Assembly (NCBI GenBank): GCA_009693165.1
Contig: SHXX01000004.1
Location: 1-64,000, forward strand
Length of the DNA: 64,000 bases
Direction: 5' to 3'
From: Chloroflexota bacterium
GTDB taxonomy: Bacteria > Chloroflexota > UBA11872 > UBA12225
Shown: positions 1 through 8,966 of the stretch, piece after piece
Position numbering within the stretch: the stretch's first letter is position 1
Layout: each line of letters begins with the position of its first letter
The notes under the pieces: generated by a model
The model's database searches: none
What the model was told of the DNA's origin: nothing
Seen by the model: the letters and a program-made list of their open reading frames with translations, nothing else
Program-made: the position numbers and the translations under genes

Positions 1-108
1 GGGCAGACGGCCAATGAACGGGATGCGGGGCCCAAGCCAAAGGAAGAAGCCCACCAGTGCAAGGGCTAACCCGAGGAAGACCAACGTTCGCCCGCCCTCG
101 GGTGCCAT
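1..108 (-). CDS. DUF2905-family small membrane protein (partial, runs off window start)
   Basis: Reverse-strand reading from the ATG at 108 gives MAPEGGRTLVFLGLALALVGFFLWLGPRIPFIGRLP, the typical DUF2905 pattern (hydrophobic helix followed by IPFIGRLP). Confidence 0.75.
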   Translation of the reverse strand, partial: MAPEGGRTLVFLGLALALVGFFLWLGPRIPFIGRLP

Positions 109-598
109 GAGGCCAGTGTAACTTGGTTATCGCAGCCGTACGGCCCTGTCACGTTTGAGCAGGCTGCCGAACACCGGTTGAACCTAGAGACCCGGTAAGG
201 TGACAGGGTGGATCGTGGGACTACGCCGCTTTCGCTTGCCAACGATAGATTGTTCCCATGCGGTGACCCACTTGAGGGACGAAGCGCTCCCGAACATTGG
301 TCTGCCTGTTTCCGGCGCCGTACCCTTTTGGCGCGCGTGTGGTCAGTGTCTGGCGAAGGAAATTTTCGCCCCGACTCACCAAGGGATGACTGCCTCTCGG
401 GTTGACTGATCGGCCAAGGGTCGGGTTGTGACTGCGGTCCAATCCGGCGGTGCCGAAATGCGGTTCGGCTTGCTCGCTATTTGCTCGGACGCACTCTAGC
501 GAGTTGCCCCCTGCCCGGCTTCTAGCCCGGGTCCTCAGAAGTAATCCTGTGCCGCTGTACGTGGCCATCTACTGGTTGTGCGGCGTGAAAGGCCATCC

Positions 599-1600
599 AT
601 GGAAACGGAAACGATCGGAAACCCGCTACTTTGGGGCGGCTTCTTTGCATTTGTCTTGGCAATGCTTGCTGCCGACCTTGGGGTATTCAACCGAGGAGCT
701 CACACGGTATCCGTACGGAAGGCAGCCATTTGGAGCGGTGTGTGCCTCGGGTGTGCCCTTGCCTTCAACGGGATGGTGTGGTGGTGGTTCGGAAGCGAAC
801 GGGCGCTGGAGTTCTCTGCCGGATACGTTATCGAGGCGGCGCTGGCGGTTGACAACATCTTCGTCTTTGTCGTGATTTTCTCTGGGTTCGGTATCCCGGA
901 CCGTTATCAGCACCGGGTGCTCTTCTGGGGTGTCACCGGCGCCCTGGTCATGCGGGCGGTATTCATCCTCGTGGGTGGCGCCTTGCTCCAGCAATTCCAC
1001 TGGATGATGTATGTGTTCGGTGGCATTCTGGCGGTGACCGGCATCCGGCTGATGCGCGCTGGTGACCACGATTCTTCGCCGGCCGACAATCCGGTGATCC
1101 GCCTCATCACCAAGTACATGCCAGTCACTGACCGGCTTGCGGGTGAAGCCTTCACGATTGTCGAGAACGGGCGCCGCGTCGCAACACCCTTGCTGCTCGC
1201 CCTGGTCGCGGTCGAGGTGACCGACGTGATCTTTGCCGTCGATTCCATTCCTGCAATCTTCGCCGTGACGGATGACCCCTTCATTGTGTTCACTTCGAAC
1301 ATCTTCGCCATCCTTGGGCTGAGGTCCCTCTACTTCCTGCTGGCAGATGTCGTCACGCGATTTGGCTACCTCAAGCAGGGACTGGCGCTCGTGCTGATCC
1401 TTGTGGGTGCGAAGATGCTTGCGATGGACTTTTACAAGGTCCCGATCATCTTGTCGCTTGGTCTGATCATCTCCATCCTCGCTGGATCAATCGTCGCATC
1501 GCTGATCTGGGCCCCGGCCGTTAGGCCTAGGGCATCCACTTCCGGAGGAGGGGAGACGTTGACGCCGGCAAGCGCTGCCCGTCAAGTCACGACTGTCTAA
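599..1600 (+). CDS. TerC/Alx family integral membrane protein
   Basis: METETIGNPLLWGGFFAFVLAMLAADLGVFNR...EAALAVDNIFVFVVIF...EVTDVIFAVDSIPAIFAVTDDPFIVFTSNIFAILGLRSLYF is TerC family; ATG at 599 within ORF 578..1600. Confidence 0.93.
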   Translation: METETIGNPLLWGGFFAFVLAMLAADLGVFNRGAHTVSVRKAAIWSGVCLGCALAFNGMVWWWFGSERALEFSAGYVIEAALAVDNIFVFVVIFSGFGIPDRYQHRVLFWGVTGALVMRAVFILVGGALLQQFHWMMYVFGGILAVTGIRLMRAGDHDSSPADNPVIRLITKYMPVTDRLAGEAFTIVENGRRVATPLLLALVAVEVTDVIFAVDSIPAIFAVTDDPFIVFTSNIFAILGLRSLYFLLADVVTRFGYLKQGLALVLILVGAKMLAMDFYKVPIILSLGLIISILAGSIVASLIWAPAVRPRASTSGGGETLTPASAARQVTTV

Positions 1601-1757
1601 CGGACAGGGCTTGACGAAACGGAACCTGCTCAGCGGCCTTGGAACCGCCGCGGGTCACGCAAGAACCGTGGCGGTCAGGCGCTCTAGTCACGCGCAACGC
1701 GCCCAAACCCTGGGACGCTAGTCGGGGTGGGTACCCGCTCGCATTCGGAGAGGGTGG

Positions 1758-1831
1758 GGGTGACCGAGGGGATTTGAACCCCCAACCGCTGGAGCCACAA
1801 TCCAGTGCTCTGCCATTGAGCTACGGCCACC
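1758..1831 (-). tRNA. tRNA-His (GTG)
   Basis: Reverse strand GGTGGCCGTAGCTCAATGGCAGAGCACTGGATTGTGGCTCCAGCGGTTGGGGGTTCAAATCCCCTCGGTCACC: cloverleaf, anticodon GTG, G-1:C73 hallmark of tRNA-His. Confidence 0.95.
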
Positions 1832-2020
1832 GCAAGAACCTCGCGTGCGCCCATCTTTTGATGGTTACCCGAGAAGTTGCCCGCCAAGTGTAGCGTCAGG
1901 CGTGTCGGGCCGTCCAACGTCCGTGTCTCCGACAGCGCGAAGTGGCACACTGGACAGCATCGGGTTGAGTGGACATTTCGTGTCTCGCGAGGGGTTGCCA
2001 TCAGGCCGGGGGGAGCTTGA

Positions 2021-3025
2021 ATGCGGGTTGTGGTGACCGGTGGTGCCGGGTACATCGGCAGTGTAGTTGTTGCGCGACTTGTCGGGTCCGGACACGCGGC
2101 AACGGTCGTTGACGACCTCTCAAAGGGCCATCGGGAAGCCGTCTCACAAGGCGCTTCGCTGGCAATTTGCGATCTTGGGGATCCGACGGCGCTGGGGCGC
2201 ATCTTCAAGCAGTTCGCGCCCGATGCCGTCGTCCATCTGGCAGCGCGAAGTCTGGTCGGCGAATCGATGACCATTCCGGGCACCTATTACCGGCAGAACG
2301 TTACGAATACCCTGAACGTCCTTGAGGCAATGGACGCGGTGGGCTGCAACTCGATCGTGTTTTCGTCGACGGCGGCGGTCTATGGTGAACCGGACCTTGA
2401 TGTGGGTGGAACGGGGATCGTTGAGGAATCACCGACCGTTCCGACCAACGTGTACGGGGAGACCAAGCTCGCTGCCGAACGCATGATCAGTTGGTACGCC
2501 GCGACACGTGGGTTCCGGACAATCGCGTTGCGCTACTTCAACGCATCGGGGGCGGATGGAGGGCTCGGTGAGGATCACCGACCGGAAGCGCACCTGATCC
2601 CGAATGTCCTCAGGGTAGCACTTGGGCAGGCATCGAACCTCGCGGTATTTGGTGGTGACCACCCGACGCCGGACGGTACTCCGATACGCGACTACGTTCA
2701 CGTGACCGATTTGGCAGTTGCCCATATTCGCGCCCTCGAAGTTCTCGACGCCGGAACGGTCACTCACGATACGCTCAACCTGGGTACCGGCAGTGGATTT
2801 TCGGTGGCCCAGATCGTGGAGACGGCGAGGCGCGTCACCGGTCACGCCATTCCCACGCTGACGACTGAACGCCGCGCCGGCGACCCACCAATCCTGGTTG
2901 CGAGTGGTGCGCGGGCGCGCACGGTGCTCGATTGGAACCCCTTGGAAAGCAGCATTGAAGCGATCATCGGTAGCGCATGGGAATGGCACAGGGCCCATCC
3001 TCACGGCTATTCAGGGTCACGCTAG
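2021..3025 (+). CDS. galE: UDP-glucose 4-epimerase
   Basis: MRVVVTGGAGYIGS NAD-binding motif, SSTAAVYGEP, YGETKLAAE, RYFNASGAD, RDYVHVTDLA. Confidence 0.93.
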   Translation: MRVVVTGGAGYIGSVVVARLVGSGHAATVVDDLSKGHREAVSQGASLAICDLGDPTALGRIFKQFAPDAVVHLAARSLVGESMTIPGTYYRQNVTNTLNVLEAMDAVGCNSIVFSSTAAVYGEPDLDVGGTGIVEESPTVPTNVYGETKLAAERMISWYAATRGFRTIALRYFNASGADGGLGEDHRPEAHLIPNVLRVALGQASNLAVFGGDHPTPDGTPIRDYVHVTDLAVAHIRALEVLDAGTVTHDTLNLGTGSGFSVAQIVETARRVTGHAIPTLTTERRAGDPPILVASGARARTVLDWNPLESSIEAIIGSAWEWHRAHPHGYSGSR

Positions 3026-3082
3026 CGCTGAAGCGGATTCGGCGCGGTTCGCTCCCTCCATTGGCAAAAGCGATGACCGCGA

Positions 3083-3781
3083 ATGATCCCGCTGAGTGAC
3101 GAAAACCCGACCAGACGCATTCCAGCCGTCACGGTGACGCTCATCATTGCGTGTATTGCCGTGTTCGTCTACCAGTTTCAGCAGTCCATCAAGGGTGGTC
3201 CGTCATTCACCGCAAGCTGTGGGTTCATTCCGTACGAGTTCCTGACAGGCAAGGACCTCCCCCCGTTCTCGTGCGTGACGCCGGTCCAGGCAACCATCTT
3301 GACCTCGATGTTCATGCACGGTGGTTTCCTGCATCTTGGAGGGAACATGCTGTACTTGTGGATATTTGGGAATAACATCGAGGATACGCTCGGGTCCCGG
3401 CGGTTCACGGTCTTCTACGTAATGTGTGGTGTCGCGGCGGCGCTGACCCAGACGGCATTGACCCTGTTCACCGCACCGGAGGAGATCGGGATTCCGATGG
3501 TCGGGGCCAGTGGCGCGATTGCCGGCGTCCTCGGCGCGTACCTCGTCCGTTTCCCGACCGCGCGTGTCCGCACGCTTGTGACCCTTGGGTTCTTCTGGCG
3601 AACGATCCAGCTTCCAGCGTTCCTCGTGCTTGGAGGATGGTTCGTGCTGCAATTCTTCCAGGGCGTTGCGTCGCTAGGTGGCAGCGATACCGGCGGGGTC
3701 GCTGTCTGGGCCCACGTCGGAGGGTTCGTCGCCGGCCTCATGCTAATTACCCCACTTGTGCCCCGCAGGCAACCGGTGTAG
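3083..3781 (+). CDS. Rhomboid family intramembrane serine protease
   Basis: FMHGGFLHLGGNMLYLWIFGNNIED, catalytic GASGAIAG, later AHVGGF. Confidence 0.93.
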   Translation: MIPLSDENPTRRIPAVTVTLIIACIAVFVYQFQQSIKGGPSFTASCGFIPYEFLTGKDLPPFSCVTPVQATILTSMFMHGGFLHLGGNMLYLWIFGNNIEDTLGSRRFTVFYVMCGVAAALTQTALTLFTAPEEIGIPMVGASGAIAGVLGAYLVRFPTARVRTLVTLGFFWRTIQLPAFLVLGGWFVLQFFQGVASLGGSDTGGVAVWAHVGGFVAGLMLITPLVPRRQPV

Positions 3782-3889
3782 GGAGGATGTGGGTGAGGGG
3801 GATATCGGTTCCGCCAACTCGATCCATCGATATCAATATAAATCCGCAAGTGAACTATGTTTTGTGTCCCGGCCAGAAATCTACCCTAC

Positions 3890-5281
3890 TCAATCCGGGT
3901 TCCCGCCGGCTTGGGTCACAGCAGCGCGGGCTGCATCCTGGGCTTCGGCGAGGACTTCCCGGGCGGGGCGCTGTTGATGGAGGACCGCCTTCAGGGCTGG
4001 GGCCATCACCCGGGAGATTTCGGGCCAGTACGACCCCTGGATGCAGGACACAAGATTTGTGGTCGCGTCGCGAAGCACCTGCCCGATTGGTTGGTCGTGG
4101 AACCACGCAATCCGGTCGCCAAGACGCGGTTCATCAAACAGGCGCCGGTTGACTGGCCACATTTGTCGCTTGTCAAAATCGTGCAAGACCGCTTGCGTGG
4201 TGTGGGCCCAGAGTGCGAACTCGGTGGCAATGTTTACGTCCGGGCTGTGCTTCATCACCCCAACGCCTGAGCCTCCGCTACACACTGATGGTGGCGCGTG
4301 CGACATGCCAGTCCAACGCGGCAACGCTTGCACCATCCACTTCCCGAAGGTATCCGGCGCATCCACCCGCATCTGCCCCGAAAGACGCGCCATCGGCCCG
4401 ATGTCACCCGCGACGCGCCCGCTGTTGAACGATGCCTTCGCGACCGCGCCAATCATGTCCCCGCCTTCCCGATTGCCACCGAGTCGATCATATGGAAGGA
4501 GGGTTGCCACATTGTGCTTGAACACGAGGTCTGCAAGGAAATCAAGCGTGCGGACGTTCGCTGGATGGTCAATCTGCAAGCGCCCGCCCGTTGTCACGTA
4601 TCCGCCTCCCGCCTGCGTCGACAGGGTGAGGTGCGTGCCCGCCGGGTCGGCGCGGACATAGAACAGGCCGTCGGGTGAGGCCGAGACCACCTTCTTGCCC
4701 GCGGCGATGACGTCGTCCCACACCGTAAGCGGCGTTCGGACGCCGGCGCCGTTCCAGATGTCGTGGCGGTATCCGAGCAATGCGACGTTCAATTCATTGC
4801 CAAGCGCGTAGAACCTGCCACCCTTCGACCATGGCTCGGAAAATGCCGGCCCGATAAAATCCCGGTCTGCGCCCTTGAGGCGGTCGTTGAACGCGACCAA
4901 CGGGATGTCAGGCAATCGCAGGATCCGACCGACGAACGACTGGTCGAGATCGACGAGGTCGGGAAAGCCACCCCCGGCGGCGATCGTGATCAGCAGTGTC
5001 TGGACGAGCCTTGATGGATCGGCCTGTTGGGTCCATCTGATCCGGAGTTCTGATCCCCGTGAGGCGTTGAAGTCGGTCAGGGCGGCATCAAGCCACTCAT
5101 ATCGACCTTCGACGGTGTACCAGGCTTGGAGGTCGGTGGTTGCCGGCTTTGCGGGGGCGGGCCCAAGTGGGAATGTGCCCGGTGAACAGGCCTCAAGGAG
5201 TGATCCGAGGGCTCCGACGGTGCCGATGGCGAGGGCGGTCCGCCTTGTGGGGAATGATCTCGGGGACTGCACGACGCACAT
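3890..5281 (-). CDS. Extracellular solute-binding lipoprotein (sugar ABC transporter type)
   Basis: RR-containing signal and lipobox (TRRTALAIGTVGALGSLLEAC); body resembles family 1 sugar-binding proteins (YEWLDAALTDFNASRGSELRIRW). Confidence 0.75.
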   Translation of the reverse strand: MCVVQSPRSFPTRRTALAIGTVGALGSLLEACSPGTFPLGPAPAKPATTDLQAWYTVEGRYEWLDAALTDFNASRGSELRIRWTQQADPSRLVQTLLITIAAGGGFPDLVDLDQSFVGRILRLPDIPLVAFNDRLKGADRDFIGPAFSEPWSKGGRFYALGNELNVALLGYRHDIWNGAGVRTPLTVWDDVIAAGKKVVSASPDGLFYVRADPAGTHLTLSTQAGGGYVTTGGRLQIDHPANVRTLDFLADLVFKHNVATLLPYDRLGGNREGGDMIGAVAKASFNSGRVAGDIGPMARLSGQMRVDAPDTFGKWMVQALPRWTGMSHAPPSVCSGGSGVGVMKHSPDVNIATEFALWAHTTQAVLHDFDKRQMWPVNRRLFDEPRLGDRIAWFHDQPIGQVLRDATTNLVSCIQGSYWPEISRVMAPALKAVLHQQRPAREVLAEAQDAARAAVTQAGGNPD

Positions 5282-5467
5282 GGTGCCACGGCGTCATACC
5301 CGCCCATGGTGCTGGTCATGGTTGCGTGGTAAAGGCTCCGGGGCTATATTGGAGTTCCGGGGGACCCACGCGGTGTGCGCGGGCTTCGGTTGCAAGCTCG
5401 TTGCGAATTCGCCGTACCGGTGCGTGTGACGCAGGTGGGTTCCCTAGCGGATAAGGAGAGCAGGATC

Positions 5468-6889
5468 ATGATCAACGGGGACTTGGAATTTGGTCGGCGC
5501 GCACCATCGCGCCGTGGGTTCCTTGCAATGGCGATGGCTGGACTTACGGGTGTGCTCACGGCTTGCGGGGGTGAGGAAGCGAAGCCCGCGGCTGAGGCTC
5601 CGAAGGCGCCAGCCGCCGGGGCCGCGGCACCTACCGCTGCCGCCGCCGCGACCAAGGCGCCAGCAGCTGCGCCGACGAGCGCTCCGGCACCCAAGCAAGT
5701 GGAAATCCGTACCAACTTCCGTCAGGGTGGTGATGCCGAGTGGCAGGCGCGCCTGATGCCGAAGTTCATGGAAAAGAACCCGAACATCAAGGTGGTTCTT
5801 GACACGCTTCCAGGGGAGCCCGAGTACTGGGCGAAGGTCGCGGCGCTGTTCGCAACCGGACAGGCGGGCGACTTCATCTGGGCAAGCAACGGCAACTTCC
5901 TCGGATATGCGGAGAACGGGATCCCGCGTGAGCTCGACTCGATCATCTCCAAGGACAAGTACGACCTCGGCGACTACACGAAGGTCGGGCTAGACAACAT
6001 GCGCTTCCAAGGCAAGTTGTTCGGCATGCCGTGGGGATCGCACTGCCAGAACTGCCTGGTGATGTACAACGAGGACCTCTTGAAGGAAGCCGGCGTCACG
6101 ATTGAGCAGGCAACTGCCAGCTACGACGCCCTCTATGAGGCAGCCAAGAAGGCGACAAAGGGTGCTGCCGGAAGCCGTACCCAGTTCGGGTTCCTGCCGG
6201 CCGGTGGACAGACGGCGCTGAGCTGCAACATGCGCGCATACGGTGGGGAAACCTACGACGCTGCCGGCAAGAAGCTGCTCATGAATGAGCCTGCAGCGAT
6301 GGAAGGTATCAAGTGGACCCAGAAGATGTGGAAGGACGCCGCCCCGGTCTTCGGGTCGGGGTTCAACAGTGACGAACTGTTCGCGACCGGGAAGATCGCG
6401 ATGGTCCAGGCCGGCTATGGGAACCACTTCGTGCCAGGTGAGAAGGCGATTGCCGGCAAATTCAAGTGGGGCATCACCCTGATGCCAAAGGGTCCGAAAG
6501 GCATCGTTGGCACCCAGTTCACGGTCAATGGCATCACGATCAACTCGGCGACCAAGCAGCCCGACGCGACCTGGGAGTACATGAAGTTCATGATGGACCC
6601 GGTCACCCAGGAGGAGATTGTCCTGAACAATGGCGGTCGGCCGGCAGCCCGCAAGGCCGTCCTCGACAATCCGAAGATCCTGTCGACGGTCACCTCGCAC
6701 AAGGCGATGCGACCGCTTTATGACACTGCCTTGGGTTGGCCTGCACCCGCGAATAGCCGCTGGCCTGAGTTCACCACCACGCTTGACCAAGTCATGCAAC
6801 CGATCTGGACGGGTGCGATCGAGCTTGAGCCGGGGATGAAGGCAGCCACTACCAAGTTGCAGGAGATCCTGGACAAGCCGAAGTCCTGA
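5468..6889 (+). CDS. Extracellular solute-binding protein, family 1 (Tat/lipoprotein signal)
   Basis: RRGFLAMAMAGLTGVLTACGG signal/lipobox, Ala/Pro-rich linker, SBP fold motifs; followed by two permease genes. Confidence 0.88.
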   Translation: MINGDLEFGRRAPSRRGFLAMAMAGLTGVLTACGGEEAKPAAEAPKAPAAGAAAPTAAAAATKAPAAAPTSAPAPKQVEIRTNFRQGGDAEWQARLMPKFMEKNPNIKVVLDTLPGEPEYWAKVAALFATGQAGDFIWASNGNFLGYAENGIPRELDSIISKDKYDLGDYTKVGLDNMRFQGKLFGMPWGSHCQNCLVMYNEDLLKEAGVTIEQATASYDALYEAAKKATKGAAGSRTQFGFLPAGGQTALSCNMRAYGGETYDAAGKKLLMNEPAAMEGIKWTQKMWKDAAPVFGSGFNSDELFATGKIAMVQAGYGNHFVPGEKAIAGKFKWGITLMPKGPKGIVGTQFTVNGITINSATKQPDATWEYMKFMMDPVTQEEIVLNNGGRPAARKAVLDNPKILSTVTSHKAMRPLYDTALGWPAPANSRWPEFTTTLDQVMQPIWTGAIELEPGMKAATTKLQEILDKPKS

Positions 6890-6894
6890 GGTCG

Positions 6895-6906
6895 CCGCTT
6901 CGGCGG
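6895..6906 (+). other. UUCG-capped hairpin between SBP and permease genes
   Basis: CCGC-TTCG-GCGG, 5 nt after the SBP stop codon. Confidence 0.4.
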
Positions 6907-7023
6907 TTGCTTCATCACTGATCGGACGTGCCGTGTACCCAGTCAGGGTGCACGGCATCCGGGAGTCGGGCGCCTCCACGGCGAACCAGCCCAACACGTA
7001 CTTGGGGGAAACCTGCACACGCC

Positions 7024-7974
7024 ATGGTTGCCGTCGCAAGCACTTCGCCTGTTCGCGCCACCCCCGTGAAACGCCGTCGGTGGCGCGCGCGGGACTTCCA
7101 GGGTTGGCTCTGGGCTTCCCCATGGATCCTTGGGTTCGTCCTCTGGACCCTCGGGCCAATGCTGTGGTCCCTGTATCTGGCCTTCACCCGCTACAGCATC
7201 ATCCGTGCACCCATTTGGGTCGGCCTTGACAACTTTCAGCGTGCCTTCCAGGGTGGCGATAGCCTGTTCTGGCCGTCCATGGGGCGGACGTTTACCTGGG
7301 CCCTGGTCATGGTTCCCCTGAGCCTGATGGGGTCCCTGCTGACCGCCCTCATGCTGAACCAGGGATTGCGCGGCACCGCAATTCTCCGGACGCTATTTTT
7401 CATCCCCTCGCTCACGCCTGCGGTGGCATTGGCGGTGCTGTGGCGGTGGATCTACCAACCCGACTTTGGCGCGCTGAACTACCTTCTGCGAGAACTTGGT
7501 GTCTCGTCTCCGCCTGCTTGGCTAGCCGATGCGCGGTTTGCCATGCCGTCCCTGATGGTGATGACACTCTGGGGAGCCGTGGGTGGTGGGACCATGCTGA
7601 TCTTCCTGGCCGGGCTTCAGGGCATTCCGCAGGAACTCTACGAGGCGGCAGAAATTGACGGTGCAGGGCGTGCGGCGAGATTTCGCAATGTCACCCTGCC
7701 ACTTCTCACGCCGACAATCTTCTTCAATCTCATCATTGGTGTCATTGCGGCGCTGCGGACCTTCACCACCGCGTTTGTCGCCACCGGAGGTGGCCCGAAT
7801 TACGCGACGTGGTTCTATATCTTGCACTTGTATCAAACAGCATTCCAGAACTTTGAACTCGGATATGCGTCCGCTCTGGCATGGATCTTCTTCGTCATCG
7901 TGATTGGCCTGACACTAGCCAATCTCAGATTGTCGCGGCGCTGGGTCTACTACGAGGGCGAGGAGGCGATATGA
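7024..7974 (+). CDS. Sugar ABC transporter permease
   Basis: Start MVAVASTSPVRATPVKRR; EAAEIDGAGRAARFRNVTLPLLTPTIFF is the EAA loop of MalF-type permeases. Confidence 0.9.
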   Translation: MVAVASTSPVRATPVKRRRWRARDFQGWLWASPWILGFVLWTLGPMLWSLYLAFTRYSIIRAPIWVGLDNFQRAFQGGDSLFWPSMGRTFTWALVMVPLSLMGSLLTALMLNQGLRGTAILRTLFFIPSLTPAVALAVLWRWIYQPDFGALNYLLRELGVSSPPAWLADARFAMPSLMVMTLWGAVGGGTMLIFLAGLQGIPQELYEAAEIDGAGRAARFRNVTLPLLTPTIFFNLIIGVIAALRTFTTAFVATGGGPNYATWFYILHLYQTAFQNFELGYASALAWIFFVIVIGLTLANLRLSRRWVYYEGEEAI

Positions 7975-8903
7975 CCGCCACCGGGGTTGAACCCAAGCCT
8001 CCCGAGCCGTCCGAGGCGCGCCAGTCATCGATGCCACTGGACCAGCGGATCCGTCGCGTGTTCCTGTATGCTGGGTCTATCCTGCTCGCGGTGATGTTTT
8101 CATCGCCGTTTGTCTTCTCGGTCGCAAGCAGCCTCAAGACGGTTGCAGAGATCCATTCATTTCCACCCACGCTCCTCCCCGCGGTGCCCCAGTGGGAGAA
8201 TTACGTCGCCGTCTTTTCACTCAAGGGTGTGCCGTTTGCCCAGTTTTACCTGAACTCGGCGTTGATCACATTCACCAGCATGTTCGGGACCATCACGACC
8301 GCTGCCGTGTCAGCCTACGGGTTTGCGCGGTTCAAGTGGCCCGGGCGCGACGCAATGTTCATGGTCTTGCTCAGCACGCTGGTCCTTCCGGAAGAAGTCG
8401 TGCTGATCCCGAAGTTCCTGATGTTCAACAATGTGCCAAAGGCACTGATTGGCAAGACCCTGATTGACACGTATTGGCCGTTGATCCTGCCATCCTGGTT
8501 CGGAGGCGGGGCGTTCAACGTCTTCCTTTTGCGCCAGTTCTTCATGCAGATCCCGCGCGACTTCGACGAGGCGGCGGTCCTTGATGGTGCGTCAAGTCGG
8601 CAGATCTTCTGGATGATCATGCTCCCGTTGTCACGTCCTGCGCTTGCAACGGTGGCCGTTTTCTCGTTCCTCGGTCAGTGGAACGACTTCATCCATCCCT
8701 TGATCTATCTGAACACCAGTGACAAGTTCCCCCTTAGTTTGGGGTTGAGGTACTTCCAACAGCAGCCGACAGATGCGATGGAACCCCGCGAACACCTGCT
8801 CATGGCGGCGTCGCTGCTGATGGTTGCGCCGGCGATCACGGTGTACCTGTTCGCACAGCGGTATTTCGTACGCGGGATCGTGATGAGCGGGATCAAGGGG
8901 TAG
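7971..8903 (+). CDS. Carbohydrate ABC transporter permease
   Basis: EAA loop DEAAVLDGASSRQIFWMIMLPLSRPALATVAVFSFLGQWNDF; ATGA overlap with upstream permease. Confidence 0.92.
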   Translation: MTATGVEPKPPEPSEARQSSMPLDQRIRRVFLYAGSILLAVMFSSPFVFSVASSLKTVAEIHSFPPTLLPAVPQWENYVAVFSLKGVPFAQFYLNSALITFTSMFGTITTAAVSAYGFARFKWPGRDAMFMVLLSTLVLPEEVVLIPKFLMFNNVPKALIGKTLIDTYWPLILPSWFGGGAFNVFLLRQFFMQIPRDFDEAAVLDGASSRQIFWMIMLPLSRPALATVAVFSFLGQWNDFIHPLIYLNTSDKFPLSLGLRYFQQQPTDAMEPREHLLMAASLLMVAPAITVYLFAQRYFVRGIVMSGIKG

Positions 8904-8966
8904 TTCGGGGGGAACCGGTGGTCCTGTTTTTCCAGGGGCGCATCGGTCGCGCGAGTTCTGGGAGGT

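Noticed and set aside
120-598. Possible yybP-ykoY manganese riboswitch upstream of terC
   Set aside because: TerC genes are often preceded by this riboswitch, but its conserved core motifs could not be recognised here; a covariance-model search would be needed.
5990-7159. 389-aa minus-strand ORF
   Set aside because: Antisense shadow of the clearly coding SBP gene; composition has no recognisable domain.
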